A DNA stretch of 64,000 nt from Paraburkholderia sp. HP33-1 (GTDB lineage: Bacteria > Pseudomonadota > Gammaproteobacteria > Burkholderiales > Burkholderiaceae): NCBI RefSeq assembly GCF_021390595.1, contig NZ_JAJEJR010000002.1:1302001-1366000 (forward strand). The letters are read 5' to 3'. This document shows, in pieces, positions 51,608 to 60,148 of the stretch (the stretch's first letter is position 1; every line of letters starts with the position of its first letter). Below the pieces are notes generated by a model. It saw only the letters and a program-made list of their open reading frames with translations. It had not been told where the DNA came from and ran no database searches. The position numbers were made by a program, and so were the translations under genes.

Positions 51608-51711
51608 GATGCGACTCCTGATGAGTGCGGCAGACAGCGGTCCTGTTAACGCGCCTTGAAAAGTATAGGCGGCGTTAGCTGAAGCGGCGCGGGATCGAGA
51701 CCGCGAGCAAG

Positions 51712-53112
51712 TCACGCGCCAGGAAAGCGCAGTTCGAAACGCACGACGCCCGGCAGCGGACACACCACCTGTGCGCTGCCGCCATGCAGATGCATGATCG
51801 CCTTGACGATCGCGAGCCCGAGTCCACTCGATTCGGTGAACGCACTGCGCGCCGCGTCGCCGCGATAGAAGCGATCGAATAGCCGGTCCAGCTGCGCGGC
51901 GGGAATCGGATTGCCCTCGTTTTCGACCGTCACGAGCGCGCCCGCTTCGTCCTGCGCGCCGCGCAGGCGCACGATCGAATCGCCCGCACCGTAACGCACC
52001 GCGTTGACGACCAGATTGTTGATCGCGCGGCGGCACAGCATCGGATTGGCCGACACCACGCCCGACGCGTCGACTTCGAAACGCATGCCGCGTTCGTCGG
52101 CAAGGCCTTCGAAATAGTCGGCGATTCTGACGAGCTCGCCATGCAGATCGACCGGTTGCCGCTCGATCGACAACGCCGCATGATCCGCATGCGCGAGAAA
52201 GAGGATGTTCTCCGCGATATGGCTGAGACGGTTCAACTCCTCGAGATTCGATTCCAGTAGTTGCTGATATTCGTCGGGCTCGCGCGGCTGCGCGAGCGCC
52301 ACCTGGGTCTGGCCGACCAGCGCGCCGACCGGCGTGCGAATCTCATGCGCGAGATCGGCGGAAAACTGCTGCAGGCGTTGATAGCCGTCGGCGAGACGGT
52401 CGAGCATCGCATTGAAGGCGTGCGTGAGTTGGTGCAGTTCCACCGGCGCGGCCTCGTTGTCGAGCCGCACCGCCAGATTCGTCGGGCTGATCTGCGCGGC
52501 CCGTGTCGCGATCTCGCGCACCGGTCGCAGCGCGCGGCGCAGTACGCAGTAAGCGAGCAGCGTCGCGGCCAGCATGCCGGCCAGCGTCGCCAGAACGATA
52601 CGGTTGCGGTACGCGGCGAGCATGCGCATTTCCTGGGTCATCGGGTGGCCGGCGATCACCTCGACTTCGGTGCCGTCCTCACGCGCCGTCGCGGTCGCAA
52701 TCGCCCAATGGACCGGTACGCCGTCGGGCAGTCGCGTCTGACGGATGTCGGCGGTGCGCGGCCGGTTGCCCGCCACGGCGGCCTGCAGATCAGGCACCGC
52801 GAGCCTGGCCGGATTCACGTCGATGAACGGCGCCTCGCCCGGCCGGCGAAATTGCAGCACATCCTCTTCCGCGCCGAGCATCGTCTCGAACAGCAGCGGA
52901 CGCTTTTTCAATTCGCTAACCGAATAAAGGTCGTGCGCGATACGGCTGAAATGCTCGACGCGGCCGCTCAGCACGACGTCGGCGCGGCGTTGCAGCGAGA
53001 CTTCGGCGGAATGATAGAAATACGCGCCGAGCGAGCCGATCACCACGCAGGCGATCAGCGCAAACAGCAACGTGGTGCGCGCGATCAGCGAGCGTTCGGT
53101 CCAGAGTTTCAT
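51712..53112 (-). CDS. CusS/HprS-type heavy-metal sensor histidine kinase
   Basis: A 466-residue inner-membrane kinase. TM1 is about 11-33, a periplasmic sensor about 34-170 and TM2 about 171-191; a HAMP region follows. H256 lies in [14 protein letters not shown], and an HATPase_c domain has [20 protein letters not shown] and the final ATP lid. The sensor shares the '[20 protein letters not shown]' pattern of CusS-like kinases, which respond to metals or reactive chlorine. It overlaps the response-regulator stop by ATGA, so the regulator is translated first. Confidence 0.88.
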   Translation of the reverse strand: MKLWTERSLIARTTLLFALIACVVIGSLGAYFYHSAEVSLQRRADVVLSGRVEHFSRIAHDLYSVSELKKRPLLFETMLGAEEDVLQFRRPGEAPFIDVNPARLAVPDLQAAVAGNRPRTADIRQTRLPDGVPVHWAIATATAREDGTEVEVIAGHPMTQEMRMLAAYRNRIVLATLAGMLAATLLAYCVLRRALRPVREIATRAAQISPTNLAVRLDNEAAPVELHQLTHAFNAMLDRLADGYQRLQQFSADLAHEIRTPVGALVGQTQVALAQPREPDEYQQLLESNLEELNRLSHIAENILFLAHADHAALSIERQPVDLHGELVRIADYFEGLADERGMRFEVDASGVVSANPMLCRRAINNLVVNAVRYGAGDSIVRLRGAQDEAGALVTVENEGNPIPAAQLDRLFDRFYRGDAARSAFTESSGLGLAIVKAIMHLHGGSAQVVCPLPGVVRFELRFPGA

Positions 53113-53780
53113 ACGCCGTCGCCGAACGTGTAGCCGATGCTGCGCACCGTGTGAATCAGCTTCTTCTCGAACGGGTGATCGATCTTCGCGCGCAACCGCT
53201 TGATCGCCACGTCGACCACGTTGGTGTCGCTATCGAAGTTCATGTCCCACACTTCCGACGCGATCTGCGAACGCGACAGCGCCTCGCCCTCGCGGCGCAC
53301 CAGCAGATGCAGCAGCATGAACTCCTTGTTGGTCAGCGCAATGTCGACGCCCTCGCGCGTGACCCGGCGGCGCAACACGTCGAGCCTGAGGTCGGCGACC
53401 TCGAACACGTCGCTCTCGCGAATCACGCCACGGCGCAGCAGCGTGCGAATTCGCAGCACCAGTTCGGTGAACGAAAACGGTTTGACGAGATAGTCGTCGG
53501 CGCCCAGTTCGAGACCATGAATGCGGTCGCTGACCTGATCGCGCGCGGTCAGGAAGATGACCCGCAGATCGCGTCGGGCCCGCAACGCCCGCATGATCTC
53601 CCAACCGTCGATGCCCGGCAGCATCACGTCGAGCACCACGAGCTCGTAGTCGTGCTCGAGCGCAAGATGCAGACCGTCCGTGCCGGTGCGCGCGAGATCG
53701 ACCGCGTAGCCATTCTCGCGTAAGCCCTTCTTCAGATAGTCGCCGGTCTTCGGGTCGTCTTCGATGACGAGAATACTCAT
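53109..53780 (-). CDS. OmpR-family response regulator (CusR/HprR-like)
   Basis: A 223-residue regulator. The receiver domain has acidic E7/D8/D9, phospho-acceptor Asp51 (VVLDVMLPG), Thr in IFLTARD and Lys in LVKPFSF. The winged-helix output domain (about 125-223) reads [20 protein letters not shown], followed by the recognition-helix segment [14 protein letters not shown]. The ATG at 53780 fixes the MSILVIEDD start. It should bind the ATGAC-N6-GTCAT box 133-148 bases upstream of its own start. Confidence 0.9.
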   Translation of the reverse strand: MSILVIEDDPKTGDYLKKGLRENGYAVDLARTGTDGLHLALEHDYELVVLDVMLPGIDGWEIMRALRARRDLRVIFLTARDQVSDRIHGLELGADDYLVKPFSFTELVLRIRTLLRRGVIRESDVFEVADLRLDVLRRRVTREGVDIALTNKEFMLLHLLVRREGEALSRSQIASEVWDMNFDSDTNVVDVAIKRLRAKIDHPFEKKLIHTVRSIGYTFGDGV

Positions 53781-53912
53781 GATGCTCGCTGCTCCTGCGC
53801 GCGATTCGACCCGCAGGCCCGCCGCCACGCGCACAAAAAACACCTGATGAAAGCGCCTGAAAAGACTGCAACGCTCCCGGCGGCCATTCTACGTGGACGC
53901 CGTCGGACGATC

Positions 53913-53928
53913 ATGACGTTTTTGTCAT
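53913..53928. promoter_or_regulatory. CopR/HprR-like response-regulator box (ATGAC-N6-GTCAT)
   Basis: A perfect 5-bp inverted repeat, ATGAC-GTTTTT-GTCAT, of the form bound by CusR/CopR/HprR-type regulators. It lies in the divergent gap, about 85 bases before the DUF5666 gene. Confidence 0.6.
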
Positions 53929-54012
53929 CCTCCCGTCACTCTGATGAGCCGATCCGGGGAATAGTCTGACCACACCGTTCACCACGCTGTATCCCCTTCC
54001 TGGAGTTACATC

Positions 54013-54642
54013 ATGAAGACCCTATCTGCGCGAGCGCTGCGCGCCCTCGCCGTCCCCGCCCTCGCCGCCGCGCTGTTCGCAACGATGTCCGCGGCTTCGG
54101 CCCAGAACGCGGCGCCCACCGGCGTGCGCGGCACGGTGACGTCGCTGTCGGGCGATCTGCTCAAAGTCCACACGCGCGACGGCCAGGACGTCGACGTCAA
54201 GCTCGCCGCCGACACGCCGATTCGCGGCGTCACGCTCGCCAACGTCACCGACATCAAGCCCGACAGCTACGTCGGCACCGCCGCGATTCCGCAGTCCGAC
54301 GGCACGCTGAAGGCACTCGAAGTGCACGTGTTTCCGCCGAGCATGCGCGGCATGGGCGAGGGTCATCGCCCGTGGGATCTCGGCACGAACAGCACGATGA
54401 CGAACGGCACGGTTGGCTCGCTTGTGGTCAGCAACGGCCGCACGATTACCGTCAAGTACAAGGATGGCGAGAAGAAAATCGTGATTCCGCAGGATGTACC
54501 GATCGTCAGTCTGGAACCCGGCAACCGTGCGTTGCTCACGCCTGGCACGAAGGTCGTGCTGTTCGCGCACAAGGATGCGGATGGCTCGATGGCGGCGAAT
54601 TTCATTTCGGCCGGCGAGCATGGAGTGACGCCGCCGATGTAA
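54013..54642 (+). CDS. Exported DUF5666-like protein
   Basis: A 209-residue periplasmic protein. The signal peptide is about 1-30 (ending ASAQ), then two beta-barrel-like repeats built from VRGTVTSLSGDLLKVHTRDG and VGSLVVSNGRTITVKYKDG, with acidic and Gly-rich turns, characteristic of DUF5666. Function unknown; such proteins often sit beside metal or redox systems. It begins a three-gene set with the cytochrome b and MsrP-like genes, opposite the two-component system. Confidence 0.78.
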   Translation: MKTLSARALRALAVPALAAALFATMSAASAQNAAPTGVRGTVTSLSGDLLKVHTRDGQDVDVKLAADTPIRGVTLANVTDIKPDSYVGTAAIPQSDGTLKALEVHVFPPSMRGMGEGHRPWDLGTNSTMTNGTVGSLVVSNGRTITVKYKDGEKKIVIPQDVPIVSLEPGNRALLTPGTKVVLFAHKDADGSMAANFISAGEHGVTPPM

Positions 54643-54685
54643 AGCGGTGCGTCGTTTCCACTCCTCTTTCTCGCCATTCAAGCCA

Positions 54686-55336
54686 ATGCCCGAATCTCCC
54701 GCATTTCTGATCGTCCATCCGCTCGTCGTTCGCGTGACGCACTGGATCAACGCGTTCGCGATGGTCTGCATGGTGATGAGTGGCTGGGCGATCTACAACG
54801 CGTCGCCGATCTTTGCGTTGCGCTTTCCCGCGTGGGCGACGCTCGGCGGATGGCTGGGCGGCTCGATCGCATGGCACTTCGCGGCGATGTGGCTGCTGTG
54901 CGCGAACGGTCTGCTGTATCTCGCGTATGGCGTGGCGAGCGGCCATTTGCGGCACAAGCTGTTGCCGGTTCGTCCCCGCGACGTGGCACGCGATACGGCG
55001 CTTGCGTTGCGCTTCAGACTGCCGCACGAGACCGGCAAGTACAACGCCGTGCAGCGTGCACTGTATTTGCTGGTGCTGCTGCTCGGCGTGCTGCTCGTCG
55101 CCTCGGGGCTGTCGATCTGGAAGCCGGTGCAATTTTCGTGGCTGACCGCGCTGTTCGGAGGCTTCGATTTTGCGCGGCGCGTTCATTTCGTCGCGATGGC
55201 CGGCGTGGTCGGCTTTGTCGTCGTGCATCTGTTGCTGGTGCTGCTGGTGCCGCGCACATTACCGCCGATGGTCACCGGCCACGCCCGGCGCAGCACGCAT
55301 CGCATCGATCAGGCACACGAGAGGACTCGCGCATGA
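54686..55336 (+). CDS. Cytochrome b561-type membrane subunit
   Basis: A 216-residue membrane protein with four helices. Haem-ligand histidines are visible in VTHWINAFAMVC (helix 1), AWHFAAMWLLC (helix 2), the helix-3/loop region and HFVAMAGVVGFVVVHLLLVL (helix 4). It resembles cytochrome b561/Ni-hydrogenase b-type and plays the MsrQ role of passing electrons from quinol to the periplasmic molybdoenzyme. Its stop overlaps the ATG of the next gene (ATGA). The in-frame longer start was rejected because MPESPAF sits right before helix 1. Confidence 0.8.
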   Translation: MPESPAFLIVHPLVVRVTHWINAFAMVCMVMSGWAIYNASPIFALRFPAWATLGGWLGGSIAWHFAAMWLLCANGLLYLAYGVASGHLRHKLLPVRPRDVARDTALALRFRLPHETGKYNAVQRALYLLVLLLGVLLVASGLSIWKPVQFSWLTALFGGFDFARRVHFVAMAGVVGFVVVHLLLVLLVPRTLPPMVTGHARRSTHRIDQAHERTRA

Positions 55337-56085
55337 GCGACCCGCAACGTATCGTGCTGGCCGAGCACCGTCCGCAGATCGAGCGGTTGCAACGCCGATT
55401 ATTCCTGCGCTCGTCGCTATCGATCGGCGCGCTCGCGATGCTGTCCGGCTGCAATCTGCAGGACAACGATTCCGTCGACAAGGTGCTATGGGCGATGTCG
55501 CGCTGGAACGATCGAGTGCAGGCCTGGCTGTTCGATCGCAACAAACTCGCGCCGACGTATTCGGCGCGCGATATTACCGATCCGTTTCCATTCAACGCGT
55601 TCTATCCCGAGTTCGACGCGCCGGACATCGACGGCTCGACCTATCGGCTGGAAGTGTCGGGGCTCGTGGCTGACAAACGCAGCTGGAGTCTCGAGCAGTT
55701 GCGCGCGCTGCCGCAGGTCTCGCAGATCACGCGTCACGTATGCATCGAAGGCTGGAGCGCGATCGGACAATGGCGCGGCGTGCCGTTTCGCACGTTTCTT
55801 GAACGGATCGGCGCCGATCTGAGCGCACGCTATGTGGGTTTCAAATGCGCGGACCGCTACTATTCGAGCCTCGACATGGCGACCGCGCTGCATCCGCAAA
55901 CGCAATTGACGCTCGATTTCCGCAACGCGCCGCTGCCGGCCAGATACGGCTATCCCCTTAAGCTGCGCGTGCCGACCAAGCTCGGCTTCAAGAATCCCAA
56001 GCACATCGCCGCGATCTTCGTGACCAACACGAATCCGGGCGGCTACTGGGAAGATCAGGGGTACAACTGGTTCAGCGGGCTTTAG
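55333..56085 (+). CDS. Tat-exported MsrP/sulfite-oxidase-like molybdoenzyme
   Basis: A 250-residue periplasmic oxidoreductase of the sulfite oxidase family. The Mo-ligand cysteine is Cys137 in RHVCIEGWSAIGQWRGVPF, and the domain ends KLGFKNPKHIAAIFV, then GYWEDQGYNWFSGL, as in MsrP/YedY. The leader has a twin-arginine RRLFLR (21-26) and a lipobox LSGC (Cys40), so it is likely a Tat-secreted lipoprotein. It is shorter than E. coli MsrP (about 330). With the cytochrome b gene it forms an MsrPQ-like pair that may repair methionine sulfoxide or oxidise sulfite. Confidence 0.83.
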   Translation: MSDPQRIVLAEHRPQIERLQRRLFLRSSLSIGALAMLSGCNLQDNDSVDKVLWAMSRWNDRVQAWLFDRNKLAPTYSARDITDPFPFNAFYPEFDAPDIDGSTYRLEVSGLVADKRSWSLEQLRALPQVSQITRHVCIEGWSAIGQWRGVPFRTFLERIGADLSARYVGFKCADRYYSSLDMATALHPQTQLTLDFRNAPLPARYGYPLKLRVPTKLGFKNPKHIAAIFVTNTNPGGYWEDQGYNWFSGL

Positions 56086-57050
56086 ACGACGGTGACATAA
56101 CGCGGCACCGGTTTCTGCACGCGCGGCGGCGGCGCATCGTGAGCCACGCGCATCCGTTTGACTTCGTCGACAGGACTCAGGCCGAACAGCCGCTTGAACT
56201 CGCGGCTGAACTGCGAAGCGCTTTCGTAACCGACGCGCGCGGCAGCCGCGCCCGCATTCAAACCGTCCTGCACCATCAATAGACGCGCGTGATGTAGACG
56301 CGTGGTCTTCACGTACTGCATCGGCGAGGTCGCGGTGACGGCCTTGAACTGCGCATGAAACACCGCGAGACTCATGCCGGCTTCGGACGCGAGCGTATCG
56401 ACATCGAGCGACGCGTGATAGTCCGCATGGATGCGCCGCAGCGCCTTCGCGATGCGGCCGAAGTGATTCTGATGCGTGAGCGCCGCGCGAATCGCGCCGC
56501 CCTGCTCGCCGGTCAACACGCGATAGCAGATTTCCCGCACGATTCCAGGTGCAAGAATGCTCGCATCGAGCGGTGCTGCGAGCGCTTCCATCAGCCGCTG
56601 CACTGCGCTGCTCAGCGCGGGATCGAGCGGTGTCGAGTAGATGCCGGCCGGCTCGTGCTGCGCGATGCCCTGGGTTTCATTGAGCGCCATCAGCAACTCG
56701 GCGACCATCGTCAGATCGACGCGCACGGAAATGCCGAGAAACGGCTCCTGCTCGCTTGCCTCGGTCTCGCATTCGAACGGCAACGGCACCGACAGCACCA
56801 GGTACTGCTGCGCGTCATACTGGAATACCTGATCGCCGAGATAGCCGCGCTTGCGTCCCTGGCAGACGATCACGATGCTCGGCTCGTACATCACCGGCAT
56901 GCGCGGCATCGGACGATTCGCGCGCATCAGGTTGACGCCTTCGAGGCTCGAGCGCGTCATGCCGGCATTCGGTGCGAGCAGATCGAACAGTTCGCGCAAG
57001 CGGCGTTGCGCGGGATTGTCGGTAACGGAACCGGCAGCTTGAGTGGACAT
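56082..57050 (-). CDS. AraC-family regulator with AraC_N domain
   Basis: A 322-residue regulator: AraC_N-type effector domain (MPVMYEPSIVIVCQGRKRGY, YLVLSVPLPFECE, about 50-200) and a C-terminal HTH_18 (GMSLAVFHAQFKAVTATSPMQ, VGYESASQFSREFKRLFG). This class is typically encoded next to, and controls, an oxidoreductase or alcohol dehydrogenase; the ADH gene starts 336 bases away in divergent orientation. Its stop overlaps the end of the molybdoenzyme gene by four bases in convergent arrangement. The longer in-frame extension upstream of 57050 is not supported. Confidence 0.87.
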   Translation of the reverse strand: MSTQAAGSVTDNPAQRRLRELFDLLAPNAGMTRSSLEGVNLMRANRPMPRMPVMYEPSIVIVCQGRKRGYLGDQVFQYDAQQYLVLSVPLPFECETEASEQEPFLGISVRVDLTMVAELLMALNETQGIAQHEPAGIYSTPLDPALSSAVQRLMEALAAPLDASILAPGIVREICYRVLTGEQGGAIRAALTHQNHFGRIAKALRRIHADYHASLDVDTLASEAGMSLAVFHAQFKAVTATSPMQYVKTTRLHHARLLMVQDGLNAGAAAARVGYESASQFSREFKRLFGLSPVDEVKRMRVAHDAPPPRVQKPVPRYVTVV

Positions 57051-57386
57051 GACGATATGGTGACAACCAGGAGAATAATGCTTGGAATCTAGCACCAAAC
57101 AGTCTATCGCGCTGCCCCTCCAGAGTTTTAGGCAAATCTTCAAGACAATCAGGTATTCCGCGAGGGGCGTCGGACTCCTAAGATGGGAACCCTGCCGGAT
57201 CGCCTTTTTCATCGCGCGCAGCGTGCGCGGTGATTGGCCGCCATCAGCCGAGCGCTCGCGAATCGCGGCCACCGGCGCTCGCGCCCTGATCCCGGTTCAA
57301 GCTGCGGCCCGCCGCATCCGCAACCCGTGTTGCGCATCGCCGGCGCGTCGCCTGTTGCGCCATCACCCTCTTTGCTGGAGCTATCC
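57051..57386. other. Divergent promoter region of AraC and alcohol dehydrogenase genes
   Basis: About 335 bases. No clean repeat was identified by eye; AraC binding sites are expected here. A translatable in-frame extension in front of the ADH start is not considered coding. Confidence 0.45.
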
Positions 57387-58439
57387 ATGAGCACGACATA
57401 TGCCTATGCAGCGACCGACGCCACAGCGCCGCTCGCCCCGTTCGAATTCCAGCGCCGCGCACCGCGCGCCCATGACGTGCAGATGGAAGTGTTGTTCTGC
57501 GGCGTGTGCCATTCAGACCTGCATCAGGCACGCAACGAATGGAAGAACACGATTTACCCGGTCGTGCCGGGCCACGAGATCGTGGGCCGCGTGACCGCGG
57601 TCGGCCCGAGCGTGACGAAGTACAAGGTCGGCGAGCTCGTCGCGGTCGGCTGTCTGGTCGATTCGTGCCGCACTTGCGCGAGTTGCGCGGAAGGTCTCGA
57701 GCAGTATTGCGAGAATGGTTGGGTGGGCACGTATAACGGTGTCGATCGCGTCGACGGACAGGTCACTTACGGTGGCTATTCGACGCAACTGGTCGTCGAC
57801 GAGGCCTTTACGCTGCGCGTGCCGGAGAATCTCGACCCTGCGGGTGTCGCGCCGCTGCTGTGCGCCGGCATTACCACGTATTCGCCGCTGCGCACCTGGG
57901 GCGTGGGACCGGGCAAGAAGGTCGGGATTGTCGGCCTCGGCGGTCTCGGCCATATGGGTGTGAAGCTGGCGCGGGCGATGGGTGCGCATGTCGTGCTGTT
58001 TACGACGTCGCCGTCGAAGATTGAGGATGCGAAGCGGCTTGGTGCGCATGAAGTCGTGGTTTCGAGGAATCCGCAGGAGATGGAAGCGCATGTGAATAGC
58101 TTCGATTTCATTCTCAATACCGTGGCTGCGCAGCATGATCTGAATCCGTTTTTGAATCTGCTCAAGCGGGATGCGACGATGACGTTGGTTGGGGCTCCCG
58201 AGCACGACCATCCGTCGCCGCAGGTCTTCAACCTGATCTTCAAGCGGCGGCGCCTTGCTGGTTCGCTGATTGGCGGGATCGCCGAGACGCAGGAGATGCT
58301 CGATTTTTGCAGTGAGCATGGGATTACTTCTGATATCGAAATTATTCCGATGCAGAAGATTAATGAGGCTTATGAGCGGATGCTCAAGAGTGATGTGAAA
58401 TACCGGTTTGTGATTGATATGGATTCGTTGAAGAAGTAA
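57387..58439 (+). CDS. Zinc-dependent NAD(P) alcohol dehydrogenase (YahK/CAD-like)
   Basis: A 350-residue medium-chain dehydrogenase. Catalytic zinc ligands are Cys38 (FCGVCHSD), His63 (PGHEIVG) and Cys159 (PLLCAGIT). Structural-zinc cysteines are at 94, 97, 100 and 108 (CRTCASC...C). The Rossmann motif GLGGLGHMG is at 183-191. This is the YahK/cinnamyl-alcohol-dehydrogenase branch that interconverts aldehydes and alcohols. The start at 57387 follows the GGAG of TTGCTGGAGCTATCC; a longer frame lacks a site. Probably regulated by the divergent AraC protein. Confidence 0.92.
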   Translation: MSTTYAYAATDATAPLAPFEFQRRAPRAHDVQMEVLFCGVCHSDLHQARNEWKNTIYPVVPGHEIVGRVTAVGPSVTKYKVGELVAVGCLVDSCRTCASCAEGLEQYCENGWVGTYNGVDRVDGQVTYGGYSTQLVVDEAFTLRVPENLDPAGVAPLLCAGITTYSPLRTWGVGPGKKVGIVGLGGLGHMGVKLARAMGAHVVLFTTSPSKIEDAKRLGAHEVVVSRNPQEMEAHVNSFDFILNTVAAQHDLNPFLNLLKRDATMTLVGAPEHDHPSPQVFNLIFKRRRLAGSLIGGIAETQEMLDFCSEHGITSDIEIIPMQKINEAYERMLKSDVKYRFVIDMDSLKK

Positions 58440-58476
58440 TTGCGATTTTTTGGCCGCGCAGCGGGTGCGTTTTTTT

Positions 58477-58520
58477 GCGCCTGCGGCGCGGGTTCTGTTT
58501 GTTGTTGTTTTTTTGCCTTC
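58477..58520 (+). terminator. Terminator-like hairpin after the ADH gene
   Basis: GCGCC-TGC-GGCGC stem (58477-58489) followed by a T-rich stretch (GTTTGTTGTTGTTTTTTT) ending at about 58515, 38 bases past the dehydrogenase stop. Confidence 0.55.
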
Positions 58521-58529
58521 GCTTTTTTT

Positions 58530-58672
58530 CTTTGTTCTTAGGGTGTTGGCCTTTCCTTGATTTCTTGTCGGTCTATTAGCGTTGCCCCTGTGCGGGGCGG
58601 CACCTACTTTCTTTGCTGCTGCAAAGAAAGTAGGCAAAGAAGACAGCTTTAAACCGCTAGCTCATAAGCGGG
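58530..58672 (+). repeat. Left arm of a nested long inverted repeat
   Basis: About 143 bases matching the reverse complement of 58986-59127 at roughly 90 percent by eye. Inside it is a 14-bp perfect hairpin (CCTACTTTCTTTGC - TGCT - GCAAAGAAAGTAGG, 58603-58634). Confidence 0.8.
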
Positions 58673-58985
58673 CACCTCGGTCTGCATGAGGTAGTGGTGC
58701 ATCTGGAATCTGTGTTCTCGCACATTCCGCGTTATTGACAAGGCAGTCATACCTCCGGCGGCGCTGCGCGCGCCGAAACCCCGGCCAAAACCATTGGTCG
58801 TTTCGGCGCGTTGCCGAGGCGAAGCCGATGGCCCGCTAACAAAAAAATACCACTGGTTTCCCCTGCATACCCGTCCGCGACGCACGCAGTGCGGAGTGGG
58901 TGCGGATGACGGCTTTGTCACTGCCGCGGAGTGTGCGGGGGAACGGATTCCAGATGCACCACTGCCCCCTCCAAGCCAGGGGACC

Positions 58986-59127
58986 CACTTAAGAATTAGC
59001 GGTTTGAGCTGTCTTCTTTGCCTACTTTCTTTGCAGCAGCAAAGAAAGTAGGTGCCGCCCCGCACAGGGGCTACGCAAATAGACCGATAAGACAGCAAGG
59101 AAAGGCCAACACCCTAAGAACAAAGAA
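58986..59127 (-). repeat. Right arm of the nested inverted repeat
   Basis: Complement of the left arm, including its own 14-bp hairpin at 59021-59052 (loop AGCA). The arms enclose about 310 bases in which no family-like coding sequence was recognised, although a long open minus-strand frame crosses it. Confidence 0.8.
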
Positions 59128-59172
59128 CAAAACACCGCAGGCAAAGAACAAGAAACCATTTGGAGCACGAAA

Positions 59173-60129
59173 GTGATCGACAGAATAACTGCAATGCGCA
59201 CATTCATCCGAATTGTGGACACCAACAGCTTCACCCGCGCAGCGGAATCATTAAACATTCCACGCGCAACGGCAACGACGATCGTCCAGAACCTGGAAGC
59301 CCTGCTAGGCACAGCGCTACTGGTCCGCACAACACGCCGCCTGAGCGTCACCTCAGAAGGCGCAGCCTACTACGAGCGCTGTGCGCAAATCCTCGCCGAC
59401 ATCGACGAAATGGAAGCCAGCCTCCGCAATTCGACCGACAACCTTACCGGCCGCCTACGGATCGAAATGCCCAGCGCGGTAGCAACTGCAATCGTGCTTC
59501 CGTCCCTGGACGACTTCCACACCCGCTACCCGAACCTCGATCTCGCAATCGGCGTCAGCAACCGCATCGTCGATATGGTCTCCGAAGCAATCGACTGCAG
59601 CATCCAGCTCGGTGAATTGCCCGATTCCAATCTCGTCGCGCGGCAACTCGGCACGCTGGATCAGATCACCTGCGCGAGTCCGGCCTATCTGGATCGCTAC
59701 GGCTCGCCCGCCGATCTCGACGAGCTGCGCGCGCACGTCGCGGTCAACTGCGTGTCGCCGCATAGCGGCCGCGAATGCGATTTCGATTTTGAAGTGGATG
59801 GCGCAGCCCGCAAGGTCAAGCTCAACGGCTTCGTGCAGGTCAGCGACGAACAGGCATACCTGACCTGCGGTCTGCAAGGCCTCGGCATGATCCAGCCCGC
59901 GCGGATCGCCGCACAGCCTTACCTCGATTCGGGCCTGCTGCGTGAAGTGCTGCCGCAATGGAAACCCGTGCCGATGCCGGTCTCGGTCGCGTATGTGAAG
60001 AACCGCCGCGTGTCGCCGCGCGTCCGCGCGTTCGTCGATTGGCTCGCGGAGCTGTTCGAAAAGGCCGGGGACGTCGAGCAGGATCTGTCGCGTGTGCGTC
60101 AGTTGCTGCGTGGCCTGCATCCCGCATGA
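59173..60129 (+). CDS. LysR-type regulator
   Basis: A 318-residue LysR protein. The HTH is VDTNSFTRAAESLNIPRATAT followed by TIVQNLEALLGTALLVRTTRRLS; the effector domain starts near residue 90. It belongs to the CrgA-like group. A GTG at 59173 is the open start; an ATG at 59194 is possible but would cut into the first helix. The target is unknown: the neighbouring nucleoside hydrolase gene is convergent, and the inverted repeat is upstream. Confidence 0.85.
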   Translation: MIDRITAMRTFIRIVDTNSFTRAAESLNIPRATATTIVQNLEALLGTALLVRTTRRLSVTSEGAAYYERCAQILADIDEMEASLRNSTDNLTGRLRIEMPSAVATAIVLPSLDDFHTRYPNLDLAIGVSNRIVDMVSEAIDCSIQLGELPDSNLVARQLGTLDQITCASPAYLDRYGSPADLDELRAHVAVNCVSPHSGRECDFDFEVDGAARKVKLNGFVQVSDEQAYLTCGLQGLGMIQPARIAAQPYLDSGLLREVLPQWKPVPMPVSVAYVKNRRVSPRVRAFVDWLAELFEKAGDVEQDLSRVRQLLRGLHPA

Positions 60130-60148
60130 AGCGGGTGCGCTCGCGCGT

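Noticed and set aside
58649..59098. Minus-strand frame across the nested inverted repeat
   Set aside because: Runs through both repeat arms; no family similarity or start site, so it is more likely part of the repeat.
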